Assembly (NCBI RefSeq): GCF_004682055.1 | Contig: NZ_QUZU01000053.1 | Span: forward strand, 1-40,236 | Length of the DNA stretch: 40,236 nucleotides | Direction of reading: 5' to 3' | Origin: Pseudomonas kairouanensis | GTDB lineage: Bacteria; Pseudomonadota; Gammaproteobacteria; Pseudomonadales; Pseudomonadaceae | Shown: piece by piece, positions 25,943 through 33,287 of the stretch | Layout: every line of letters begins with the position of its first letter | Numbering within the stretch: the first letter of the stretch is position 1 | Notes under the pieces: generated by a model | Seen by the model: the letters and a program-made list of their open reading frames with translations, nothing else | Databases searched by the model: none | What the model was told of the DNA's origin: nothing | Position numbers and translations under genes: made by a program

Positions 25943-26937
25943 TAGTTTTGTACACTTTTGCCGCTTAGCTTTTGTCGATCATGCGCTGCATCAAACCCCT
26001 GCAACGGCCCCTTCGGCACAATCCCCGTCGGATTGATTGTGCGGTGGCTGGCATAGTAATGCCCCTTGATGTGTTCAAAATCCACCGTCTCGGCCACGCC
26101 TGGCCACTGATACAGCTCCCTCAGCCAGTTCGATAAATTCGGATAATCGGCAATTCTGCGCAAATTGCATTTGAAGTGCCCGTAATACACCGCATCAAAA
26201 CGAATCAGCGTGGTGAACAGGCGCACATCGGCTTCGGTGAGGTACTCACCTGCCAGGTAGCGGTGATCGCCCAGGTGATGCTCCAGGTAATCCAACTCGG
26301 CAAACACATCATCAAAAGCGCTTTCATACGCCTGCTGCGAAGTGGCAAAGCCTGCGCGGTACACGCCGTTGTTCACGGCGGGGTAGATACGCTCGTTCAG
26401 GGTATCGATAGTCGGGCGCAGCGCCTCGGGGTAGAAGTCCAGGGTATTACCGGTCAACCCGTTAAACGCGCTGTTGAACATGCGGATGATCTCTGCCGAT
26501 TCATTGCTGACGATACGGTTGAGCTGCTTGTCCCACAGCACGGGCACGGTGACGCGGCCGGTGTAGTCGGCGGTATCGGCGGTGTAGCGTTGATGCATGA
26601 AGGCAAAGTCATCGAGGGCGTCACCGCTGGAGCCGCAGGCCTTGTCGAAGGTCCAGCCGTTTTCCAGCATCAACCAACTGACCACGGACACGTCGATCAG
26701 GCTTTCCAGGCCCTTGAGCTTGCGCATGATCAGGGTGCGGTGGGCCCACGGGCAAGCGAGGGACACATACAGGTGGTAACGGCCGGCCTCGGCCTTGAAG
26801 CCGCCTTCGCCGCTGGGGCCAGGCGCGCCGTCGGCGGTGACCCAGTTGCGGCGTTGCGCCTGTTCGCGCTGGAAAGCGCCGTCTGCGCTACTTTCGTACC
26901 ACTGGTCTTTCCAGTGTCCTTCGATCAGCAAACCCAT
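25942..26937 (-). CDS. yqjG: Glutathionyl-hydroquinone reductase (YqjG family)
   Basis: A 331-aa omega/xi-class glutathione transferase that reduces glutathionyl-hydroquinones with glutathione. The catalytic CPWAHRT is at 62-68 (Cys62), equivalent to Cys63 of E. coli YqjG. The C-terminal helical domain contains AGEYLTEADVRLFTTLIRFD, and the xi-class tail HYYASHRTINPTGIVPKGP is present. The ATG at 26937 has AGGAG 7 bases upstream. It is probably transcribed alone from a promoter with a LysR-type inverted repeat upstream. The physiological quinone is not known. Confidence 0.93.
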   Translation of the reverse strand: MGLLIEGHWKDQWYESSADGAFQREQAQRRNWVTADGAPGPSGEGGFKAEAGRYHLYVSLACPWAHRTLIMRKLKGLESLIDVSVVSWLMLENGWTFDKACGSSGDALDDFAFMHQRYTADTADYTGRVTVPVLWDKQLNRIVSNESAEIIRMFNSAFNGLTGNTLDFYPEALRPTIDTLNERIYPAVNNGVYRAGFATSQQAYESAFDDVFAELDYLEHHLGDHRYLAGEYLTEADVRLFTTLIRFDAVYYGHFKCNLRRIADYPNLSNWLRELYQWPGVAETVDFEHIKGHYYASHRTINPTGIVPKGPLQGFDAAHDRQKLSGKSVQN

Positions 26938-26970
26938 GACTGGCTCCTCAACTAATAAACGTTGGAGACC

Positions 26971-27035
26971 AGTCTAAAGGGATAGGTTCGATTTAAAAGC
27001 GCAAAGACTGCGGGTTAATTATCGATTAAATCGAT
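26971..27035 (-). promoter_or_regulatory. Promoter region of yqjG with a LysR-type operator
   Basis: ATCGATTAAATCGAT at 27021-27035 is a perfect inverted repeat and contains T-N11-A. A possible -10, TAGACT, lies at 26971-26976 on the minus strand with a poor -35. The repeat would be centred near -64, the usual place for a LysR-type recognition site. It overlaps the ybiB stop codon. No LysR gene is in the window. Confidence 0.45.
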
Positions 27036-28027
27036 TTGTCCCGAGCGTCCCAGTATTGCTGGGCCAGTACGAACGCTTGCTCGCGGGAATGGCCAAGGCC
27101 GCGCAAGGCCAGCGCCATCGTGGCAATCAGTGCCAGTTGTGGGTAGCTGTCCTCAACGTCACCGCGCCACAGCGCTTTCAAATGCTCGGGCTCCAAGGTG
27201 GCCGGTTTGACATGGCGTTGGGCGGACAGGGCGGGCCACTCTTCATCCCAGCTTTCGCCACCGGTGGTGCCATACAGGTGACTGGCGCTGTCGGGGTTGA
27301 TCTCGATTTCGCCGCCGTCGCCCTTGACCACAATCACGTTGTCCCCCAGCAGGCCGCTGGCATCGCGGTGCACGCCCTGGTAGCCGGGGTGGAAAATGCT
27401 TTGCAGGCCCAGGCGCGCGTTCAGCGGGTTAAGCAGGCGAGCCAGGGAGTGGATGGGCGAGCGCAGGCCCAGGGTGTTGCGCAGGTCGATCATGCGTTGC
27501 AGCTGCGGCGCCCAGTCCCCCAGCGGGATGAATGCCAGGTTACCTTGCTCGAAAGCGGATTCGACCTGCTGCCAGTTGCGGCACAACGGGATCTGCAGGC
27601 CCTCCAGCAATTGCTCGGTGTACAACCGACCCGCCGTGTGGGCGCCGCCGCCGTGCATCAGGATACGCACGCCATTTTGCGCCAGGCACTTGGCCGCCAG
27701 CAGGTACCAGGGCAGGTGGCGTTTCTTGCCGGCGTAGGTGGGCCAGTCTACATCCACGTTCAGCGCCGGTGCCCTTAGGCGCTCGCGCACGGCTTGGGTG
27801 AAGCCGGCGAGTTCTTCCGGGCTTTCTTCCTTGTGACGCAGCAGCATCAGGAAGGCGCCGAGCTGGGTATCTTCGACTTTTTCATCGAGCAGCATGCCCA
27901 TGGCTTCGCGGGCTTCCTCGCGGGTGAGGTTGCGCGCGCCGCGCTTGCCTTTGCCCAGGATGCGCACGAACTGCGCGAACGGGTGCTCGTCGGGGGTTTG
28001 AAGGGTCAGTGGGGCGAAGTCGGTCAT
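27026..28027 (-). CDS. ybiB: TrpD2/YbiB-type glycosyl-transferase-fold protein
   Basis: A 333-aa protein with the anthranilate phosphoribosyltransferase (TrpD) fold. The N-terminal helical domain holds GKGKRGARNLTREEAREAMG, and then HGGGAHTAGRLYTEQLLEGL and the GVHRDASGLLGDNVIVVKGDGGE stretch follow. E. coli YbiB binds nucleic acid rather than making tryptophan. The TrpD phosphoribosyl loop is not conserved as such, so enzymatic activity is doubtful. The ATG at 28027 overlaps the tusE stop by 4 bases (ATGA), making it the last gene of the tus operon. Confidence 0.88.
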   Translation of the reverse strand: MTDFAPLTLQTPDEHPFAQFVRILGKGKRGARNLTREEAREAMGMLLDEKVEDTQLGAFLMLLRHKEESPEELAGFTQAVRERLRAPALNVDVDWPTYAGKKRHLPWYLLAAKCLAQNGVRILMHGGGAHTAGRLYTEQLLEGLQIPLCRNWQQVESAFEQGNLAFIPLGDWAPQLQRMIDLRNTLGLRSPIHSLARLLNPLNARLGLQSIFHPGYQGVHRDASGLLGDNVIVVKGDGGEIEINPDSASHLYGTTGGESWDEEWPALSAQRHVKPATLEPEHLKALWRGDVEDSYPQLALIATMALALRGLGHSREQAFVLAQQYWDARDKSI

Positions 28028-28359
28028 AAGCAATTCGTCGGCCTGGGCAGGCCCGCCAGCTTGGCGGCGAGTTTGGCGGGAGTGCCGTTGAACAGTTTGT
28101 TGAGGTGCAGGCTGTTGCCCTTTTCCGGGCCCAGCTTCAAGGCGGTGTACTTGATCAGCGGGCGCGTGGCCGGGGAAAGCTGGAACTCGGCGTAGAAACC
28201 GCGCAGCAGTTCGAGGATTTCCCAGTGATCGGGCGTCAACGCCAGCGGTTCGGCGGCGGCCAGTGCCTGGGCGACCTCGACGGTCCAGTCGTTCAAGTCG
28301 ACAAGGTAGCCGTCCTTGTCCAGTTCAAGGGTGCGTTCGCCAACGGTCAGGGTGTTCAT
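28024..28359 (-). CDS. tusE: Sulfur relay protein TusE (DsrC family)
   Basis: A 111-aa DsrC-family protein. TusE accepts persulfide sulfur from TusBCD and hands it to MnmA for tRNA 2-thiolation. The family blocks GYLVDLNDWTVEVAQALAAA and LTPDHWEILELLRGFYAEFQ are clear, and the active Cys110 is the second-last residue (PTNCL). The start at 28359 overlaps the tusB stop by 4 bases. Only one of the two DsrC cysteines is present, as expected for TusE. Confidence 0.94.
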   Translation of the reverse strand: MNTLTVGERTLELDKDGYLVDLNDWTVEVAQALAAAEPLALTPDHWEILELLRGFYAEFQLSPATRPLIKYTALKLGPEKGNSLHLNKLFNGTPAKLAAKLAGLPRPTNCL

Positions 28360-28634
28360 AGCCAGCTGTTGACCTTGTCGTAGTCGAGCGACAGTTGCAC
28401 GAAACCGGGGTAGTCCACGCTGTCGGCCCAGTCCGGTAAGGGCAGGTTGCGCGCCTGCATGTCTTCGGCCAGTACAAACACCTTCACGCCTTTGGTGTGC
28501 AGGGCGGGGGCGTGCAGCCCGTAGGCGCCGTCGCCACATAGCAGGATCGCGTCCTCGGCGCCGCAGATGCGCAGGCAGCTGTCGAGGCGGTTATCGGAAA
28601 ACGGGGAGTGAGACACCACATGTAAAGTCGACAT
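28356..28634 (-). CDS. tusB: Sulfurtransferase complex subunit TusB
   Basis: A 92-aa DsrH-family protein (95 aa in E. coli), MSTLHVVSHSPFSDNRLDSC and so on, with the conserved core DAILLCGDGAYGL and VFVLAEDMQARNL. It forms the TusB2C2D2 heterohexamer. It shares one base with the end of tusC and overlaps tusE by 4. Confidence 0.9.
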   Translation of the reverse strand: MSTLHVVSHSPFSDNRLDSCLRICGAEDAILLCGDGAYGLHAPALHTKGVKVFVLAEDMQARNLPLPDWADSVDYPGFVQLSLDYDKVNSWL

Positions 28635-28984
28635 CAGAGGGTAATCACCTGGTCGTAGCGGTCGATCAATTGGGAAATGGCGTCGTTGCTCAACGGTTGC
28701 GCCTCCGTCGGCGGCGTCAATCCGCGCATGGCCATGCTGTGGCGGCAGACAAAGACATCGTCGATGCCGAACAGCCCCAATGCCTGCAGGTTGGCGCTGA
28801 GGTCTTTTTGTTGCACGGCCTTGGCGTTCTGGTGCGGGGCGAGCTGGAACACGCCGTCATCCATGAACAGCAGGCCAATCGGCAGGTCGAAGGCGCCGCC
28901 GGCCAGCACGATATCCAGGGCTTCACGCGCACTGGGCCCGGCCCAGGGGGCCTGGCGGCTGATCACCAATAAGGATTTGGACAT
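28634..28984 (-). CDS. tusC: Sulfurtransferase complex subunit TusC
   Basis: A 116-aa DsrF-family protein (119 aa in E. coli), with SKSLLVISRQAPWAGPSARE, then the FDLPIGLLFMDDGVFQL strand and LFGIDDVFVCRHSMAMRGL. It is a structural part of TusBCD. The ATG at 28984 lies one base after the tusD stop. An in-frame upstream start (5 residues) would overlap tusD and is not needed. Confidence 0.9.
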   Translation of the reverse strand: MSKSLLVISRQAPWAGPSAREALDIVLAGGAFDLPIGLLFMDDGVFQLAPHQNAKAVQQKDLSANLQALGLFGIDDVFVCRHSMAMRGLTPPTEAQPLSNDAISQLIDRYDQVITL

Positions 28985-28985
28985 G

Positions 28986-29378
28986 TCACGGCCCTCCAAA
29001 GCAGATCAGGCGGTCGGCCGTTTGGACGGCGTCATGCAATTGCCCCAGGCCCGACAACGCCCACGGCGCATCCAGGTTCACGGCGCTGCGCTGGTAGCGC
29101 GTGGCTTCTTCGGTGTTGAGCACGCCACGGCGCAAGGCGGCCGCAATGCACACCACGCCATCGAGCCGGTGCTGGCTGACGAACTCGCGCCATTGACGGG
29201 CGATGTCCTGCTCGTCCTGGGGCGCAACGATGTTGTTGGACACGCTGTACACGCCATCCTGGTAGAAAAACAGCCGCACAATCTCGTGCCCGCCAGCCAA
29301 TGCGGCCTGGGCAAACAGCAGGGCGCGGCGCGAGGAGGGCGCGTGGGCTGCGGAAAACAGGGCTATGGCAAACTTCAT
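28986..29378 (-). CDS. tusD: Sulfurtransferase complex subunit TusD
   Basis: A 130-aa DsrE-family protein (128 aa in E. coli). It carries the active cysteine of the TusBCD complex, Cys77 here (DGVVCIAAALRRGV), which takes sulfur from TusA. FSAAHAPSSRRALLFAQAAL and RLFFYQDGVYSVSNNIV are family blocks. I chose the ATG at 29378 (MKFAIALFS), the family N-terminus; the frame is open 38 codons further. It is the first gene of tusD-C-B-E-ybiB. Confidence 0.92.
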   Translation of the reverse strand: MKFAIALFSAAHAPSSRRALLFAQAALAGGHEIVRLFFYQDGVYSVSNNIVAPQDEQDIARQWREFVSQHRLDGVVCIAAALRRGVLNTEEATRYQRSAVNLDAPWALSGLGQLHDAVQTADRLICFGGP

Positions 29379-29473
29379 GGAACACTCTGCAGGTAAACGT
29401 GGGGCAATGATAAAGCCGTCGTCATGAAAAAGCCCGCCGCGATCAAAACGGTCACTGTTGTTGATCGATCTGA

Positions 29474-29516
29474 CGATTGCCGGTAGGACCAAGGCTGCCT
29501 AGTCTGTGGGCAATCG
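29474..29516 (+). promoter_or_regulatory. Candidate promoter of the CoA-transferase, bracketed by an inverted repeat
   Basis: TTGCCG (29477-29482) is followed after 17 bases by TAGTCT (29500-29505). Perfect 8-bp arms, CGATTGCC (29474-29481) and GGCAATCG (29509-29516), lie at the -35 and near the expected transcription start. Confidence 0.35.
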
Positions 29517-29535
29517 AAACGGAATCGGAGTGCTC

Positions 29536-30699
29536 ATGTCAGGTCCCTTGGCGTCCCTCAAAGTGCTGGACTTTTCCACCTTGCTGCCCGGCCCGTTTGC
29601 ATCCTTGATGCTGGCGGACATGGGCGCCGAGGTGCTGCGCATCGAGTCTCCCACGCGCATGGACTTGCTGCGGGTGTTGCCGCCGCATGATCAGGGCGTT
29701 TCGGCCAGTCATGCCTATCTCAATCGCAATAAACGCAGCCTGGGGCTGGACCTCAAGCAGACCGAGGCGCTGGAGATCGTCCGCGCGCTGGTCAAGGACT
29801 ACGACATTGTCCTGGAGCAGTTCCGGCCCGGCGTCATGGAACGCCTGGGCTTGGGTTACGAGGCGTTGAAGGCGATCAATCCCCGGTTGATTTATGTCTC
29901 GATTACCGGCTACGGCCAGACCGGCCCTTATAAGGACCGTGCCGGGCACGATATCAACTACCTGGCACTGGCCGGCGTGGCCAGCTATACCGGGCGCCAG
30001 GACAGCGGGCCGTTGCCCCTTGGCGTGCAGTTGGCGGATGTGGGGGGTGGTTCATTGCATGCGGTGGTGGGGTTATTGGCGGCCGTGATTGCCCGGCAGC
30101 AGAGTGGGGTGGGGCAGCACCTTGACGTGAGCATGACGGATTGCTCGTTCAGCCTGAACGCCATGGCCGGCGCGGGTTACCTGGCCTGTGGGGTGGAGCC
30201 GCAACGGGAGGCACAGGTGCTCAATGGCGGCAGTTTCTATGATTACTACCGCACCCGGGACGGGCGCTGGATGTCGGTGGGCAGCCTGGAACCCGGGTTT
30301 ATGCAGCAGCTCTGCGCGGCATTGGGGCGGCCGGAGTTGGCGGCGCTGGGGTTGTCGCCCGAACTCAAGGTTGCGCTGCAAGTCGAGTTTGAAAAACGCA
30401 GTTTCGATGAACTATGCGAGTTGTTCGCGGGCGTGGATGCGTGTGTCGAGCCGGTGTTGAGCCTGAGTGAGGCTGTGGAGCACCCACAGTTGAAGGCGCG
30501 CGAGTTGGTCAGCCAAGTGCCTCGCGGCGATGGTTCGACTCAGGCGCAGTTGGCCTGCCCGCTGAAATTTTCTGATGGCCTGCCGGAGCCACGGCACATT
30601 GGGGTGGCGGTGGGGGCGCACAGTGATGAGGTGTTGGCGGCGCTGGGGATGAGTGCTCAGCGGATAGCCGAGCTGCGGCGAGCCAAAGTCGTTGGGTAG
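29536..30699 (+). CDS. Family III (CaiB/BaiF) CoA-transferase or racemase
   Basis: A 387-aa protein of the CaiB/BaiF class III CoA-transferase family. The N-terminus LKVLDFSTLLPGPFASLMLA and the following DMGAEVLRIESP are typical. SITGYGQTGPYKDRAGHDIN and YLALAGVASYTGR carry the His-Asp pair seen in alpha-methylacyl-CoA racemases, so racemase activity is as likely as CoA transfer. The C-terminal part includes GGSFYDYYRTRDGRWMSVGS. The ATG at 29536 has GGAG 5 bases upstream. It is divergent from tusD and stands alone, so the substrate cannot be inferred. Confidence 0.88.
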   Translation: MSGPLASLKVLDFSTLLPGPFASLMLADMGAEVLRIESPTRMDLLRVLPPHDQGVSASHAYLNRNKRSLGLDLKQTEALEIVRALVKDYDIVLEQFRPGVMERLGLGYEALKAINPRLIYVSITGYGQTGPYKDRAGHDINYLALAGVASYTGRQDSGPLPLGVQLADVGGGSLHAVVGLLAAVIARQQSGVGQHLDVSMTDCSFSLNAMAGAGYLACGVEPQREAQVLNGGSFYDYYRTRDGRWMSVGSLEPGFMQQLCAALGRPELAALGLSPELKVALQVEFEKRSFDELCELFAGVDACVEPVLSLSEAVEHPQLKARELVSQVPRGDGSTQAQLACPLKFSDGLPEPRHIGVAVGAHSDEVLAALGMSAQRIAELRRAKVVG

Positions 30700-30715
30700 C
30701 GCCTGGGCCGGCGCT

Positions 30716-30797
30716 TTCGCGAGCAAGTCCGCTCCCACATTCGACCGCGTTGTCAGGTTGATCACCGATCAAATGTGGGAGCGGGCTTGCTCGCGAA
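30716..30797. repeat. REPIN, GCGGGCTTGCTCGCGA type
   Basis: TTCGCGAGCAAGTCCGCTCC at the left (one change from the usual core) faces GGAGCGGGCTTGCTCGCGAA at the right. It lies between the convergent CoA-transferase and sprT genes, where no other terminator is seen. Confidence 0.9.
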
Positions 30798-30804
30798 GGG
30801 GCCC

Positions 30805-31299
30805 TCACTCCACCCGAGTTTCCCCGGTAAACACCAAGGTCTGCCGACACCGCCGACACAAATACCGCCGCCCCTGAGCTACCAGCCCATGGCGCTGTGA
30901 CGAAAACGGAAAGTCGCTGTCCGCACACGGGCACCGGTAGATATAGCGGGTCACCTGGCGGCGCTTCACTTCATAAGTGTGGCAACGGTCCGGCGGCAGT
31001 TCATAAACCCCGCGCATGATCAATTGCCATTCCTCACCATGGGGCTGGATGCGCTCGCCAAACAATTGGTGGGCAATCAAATGCGCCACTTCATGGGCCA
31101 CGGTCTGTTTCAGAAAGTGTTGGCTGTTTTCACGGTACAACTGTGGGTTGAAGCGCAGCAGGTTCTCGTGCAAATGCGCGACACCAGCCTTCTGGCCCCG
31201 CAGCTTGAGGCTGACCTGGGGGCGTTTGAAGCTTCGTTTGAAAAAGGATTCGGCTTGTAGGAAACAATCTTCGACGCGGGTATTGAGTTGCTCGGGCAT
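30805..31299 (-). CDS. sprT: SprT-family zinc metalloprotease-like protein
   Basis: A 164-aa SprT protein (165 aa in E. coli). The zinc motif HEVAHLIAH is at 69-77, with a later His in PHGEEW (87). A C-terminal zinc ribbon is formed by Cys123/Cys125 (YRCPC) and Cys148/Cys151 (CRRC). The related eukaryotic SPRTN is a DNA-protein crosslink protease; the bacterial role is not settled. The start at 31299 (MPEQLN) follows the family; an ATG three codons earlier is only 2 bases from the GGAG site. Confidence 0.92.
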   Translation of the reverse strand: MPEQLNTRVEDCFLQAESFFKRSFKRPQVSLKLRGQKAGVAHLHENLLRFNPQLYRENSQHFLKQTVAHEVAHLIAHQLFGERIQPHGEEWQLIMRGVYELPPDRCHTYEVKRRQVTRYIYRCPCADSDFPFSSQRHGLVAQGRRYLCRRCRQTLVFTGETRVE

Positions 31300-31429
31300 G
31301 CTGTACATATCTCCAGAGGCGCCCAGTATGCCGCAAAGCCGGGTGTTTCCGAATCTGTCAGGCGCCGAATGGTCATGCATCACGCACAAAGCCACCTTGC
31401 GGTGGCCTTGCTCACGGGTTGGAAACCGC

Positions 31430-32032
31430 TTAGTTGGTGTAGATCGGGCCGACGCCCAGGCCCCAGACGATCACGGTAAACGCCATGATTGCCACCAGCA
31501 CCACCAGGCCTACCGCCAGGACCGAGCTGGAAAACAGGAAACCCTCATCCGGGTCGATGCTCATGAAGGTCGGCAACCCCACGTACAACAGGTACACCGT
31601 GTAGCAGATCGCCGCCGTGCCCACGACCATGCCCAGCCACATATGCGGGTACAGCGCTGCCAGCCCGCCGATAAACAGCGGTGTCGCGGTATAGGTGGCA
31701 AAGGCCACGCAGCGCGCCATGCTGGGGTTGGCATCGTAGGTGCGGGCCATCCAGTGAATGAACGCGCCCATCACCGCCACGCCGCCCAGCATGGCGACAT
31801 AGGACATGATGGTCATCCACAATGCGCTTTCCTGGGTCAGCATCACCGGCGAGCGGTTGCCAATGACCCAGCCGACCTGGGTGGTGCCGATAAAGGCGGA
31901 TACGGCGGGGATCGCCGCGAGGATCAGTGTGTGAGTGAGGTACATGTGGCCGATGCTTTCTTCTTTATCGCCACGGATTTCCCGCCATTCCTGGTCGGGA
32001 TGGGTAAACAGCCCCACGACGTGATGGATCAT
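31430..32032 (-). CDS. Yip1-family inner-membrane protein
   Basis: A 200-aa integral membrane protein of the Yip1 domain family. A conserved cytoplasmic N-terminus, IHHVVGLFTHPDQEWREIR, is followed by about five hydrophobic segments (about 38-58, 75-95, 110-135, 140-160, 172-195). Function unknown. The ATG at 32032 has GGAG upstream. The reading frame remains open for another 82 codons, but those are translated from a REPIN and other intergenic sequence and are not part of the gene. Confidence 0.85.
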   Translation of the reverse strand: MIHHVVGLFTHPDQEWREIRGDKEESIGHMYLTHTLILAAIPAVSAFIGTTQVGWVIGNRSPVMLTQESALWMTIMSYVAMLGGVAVMGAFIHWMARTYDANPSMARCVAFATYTATPLFIGGLAALYPHMWLGMVVGTAAICYTVYLLYVGLPTFMSIDPDEGFLFSSSVLAVGLVVLVAIMAFTVIVWGLGVGPIYTN

Positions 32033-32395
32033 GCCAGTCACTCCTGTCGTAATTACCATCGCCCCCCATCGGAGCGCCCACGGGCCAATTGGCCTGAAAG
32101 GTCTGGATAGATGTGCGACCTCAAGTCGCAGTATAGGAAGGGATGGCCGGAATAACTGTAGGGTCTTTAGAGCGAATTGCGCTGTAAACACGGGCGCTAA
32201 TCGCGGCGCGGTCTGTTGTTTGGAATGCTGACCAATGTGGGAGGGGGCTTGCCCCCGATAGCGGTGATTCAGCCACATAATCTACAACTGATACACCGCC
32301 ATCGGGGGCAAGCCCCCTCCCACATTGAATGTGGACAGCCGACATCGGTAAAATACCCGGCTTTTCGTCACACACCTCTAGCGGATCCAAGCGCC
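32033..32395. other. Divergent region between the Yip1 gene and ttcA
   Basis: 363 bases. It holds the Yip1 gene's upstream sequence, a REPIN of the GGGGGCTTGCCCCC type in the middle, and about 70 bases before ttcA that should carry its promoter. I see nothing else. Confidence 0.6.
32233..32327. repeat. REPIN, GGGGGCTTGCCCCCGA type
   Basis: Facing arms start CAATGTGGGAGGGGGCTTGC and extend through CCCCGATAGCGGTG. Over 34 bases the two arms differ at one position only (GATAGC against GATGGC). The loop is about 27 bases. Confidence 0.93.
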
Positions 32396-33220
32396 ATGGG
32401 CACTCTTACGGTCAACCAGAACAAACTGCAAAAACGCCTGCGTCGCCTGGCCGGTGAAGCGGTCGCCGATTTCAATATGATCGAGGACGGCGACAAGGTC
32501 ATGGTCTGCCTCTCCGGCGGCAAAGACAGCTACACCATGCTCGACGTGCTGCTGCACCTGCAAAAGGTTGCACCGATCAAGTTTGAGATCGTTGCCGTCA
32601 ACATGGACCAGAAACAACCCGGTTTTCCCGAGCACGTGCTGCCGGCCTACTTGAAAGAGCTGGGCGTCGAATACCACATCGTCGAAAAAGACACCTATTC
32701 GGTGGTCAAGGAACTGATCCCGGAGGGCAAGACCACCTGCTCGCTGTGCTCGCGCCTGCGCCGTGGCACGCTCTACACCTTTGCCGACGAGATCGGCGCA
32801 ACCAAGATGGCCCTGGGGCATCACCGCGACGATATCGTCGAAACCTTCTTCCTCAACATGTTCTTCAACGGTTCCCTCAAGGCCATGCCGCCCAAGCTGC
32901 GGGCCGATGACGGGCGTAACGTGGTGATCCGCCCGCTGGCGTATTGCAACGAAAAGGACATCCAGGCCTACTCCGACCTCAAGCAGTTCCCGATCATCCC
33001 GTGCAACCTGTGCGGCTCCCAGGAGAACCTGCAGCGCCAGGTGGTCAAGGAGATGCTGGTGGACTGGGAGCGCAAGACCCCGGGTCGTACCGAAAGCATC
33101 TTCCGCAGCCTGCAGAACGTGCAGCCTTCGCAGTTGGCTGACCGCAACCTGTTTGACTTCACCAGCCTCAAGATCGATGAGAGTGCCGCGTCGCGCTTCG
33201 TCAATGTAGTGAACCTCTAA
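32396..33220 (+). CDS. ttcA: tRNA 2-thiocytidine(32) synthetase TtcA
   Basis: A 274-aa PP-loop enzyme that thiolates C32 in some tRNAs with an iron-sulfur cluster. The ATP loop SGGKDS is at residues 40-45. Cluster ligands are Cys115 and Cys118 (TTCSLCSRLRRG), with Cys203 and Cys206 (IPCNLCGSQ) supplying the third. GHHRDDIVETFFLNMFFNGS and TPGRTESIF are family blocks. I chose the ATG at 32396 (MGTLTVNQNKLQKRL); an open frame extends upstream through a REPIN and is not coding. Confidence 0.97.
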   Translation: MGTLTVNQNKLQKRLRRLAGEAVADFNMIEDGDKVMVCLSGGKDSYTMLDVLLHLQKVAPIKFEIVAVNMDQKQPGFPEHVLPAYLKELGVEYHIVEKDTYSVVKELIPEGKTTCSLCSRLRRGTLYTFADEIGATKMALGHHRDDIVETFFLNMFFNGSLKAMPPKLRADDGRNVVIRPLAYCNEKDIQAYSDLKQFPIIPCNLCGSQENLQRQVVKEMLVDWERKTPGRTESIFRSLQNVQPSQLADRNLFDFTSLKIDESAASRFVNVVNL

Positions 33221-33241
33221 GGTTCTTCAACGCTCTGAAAG

Positions 33242-33268
33242 ACGGCGCTCATGGGCGCCGTTTCTATT
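33242..33268 (+). terminator. Probable terminator of ttcA
   Basis: ACGGCGC / GCGCCGT stem followed by TTTCTATTTG. It lies between ttcA and the Tag-like gene. Confidence 0.6.
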
Positions 33269-33287
33269 TGAATCCCCAGGAGAGGGC

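Noticed and set aside
32216..32395. Upstream extension of the ttcA frame
   Set aside because: It is translated from a REPIN; TtcA family similarity begins at the ATG at 32396. The Yip1 frame extends into the same repeat in the opposite direction and was trimmed likewise.
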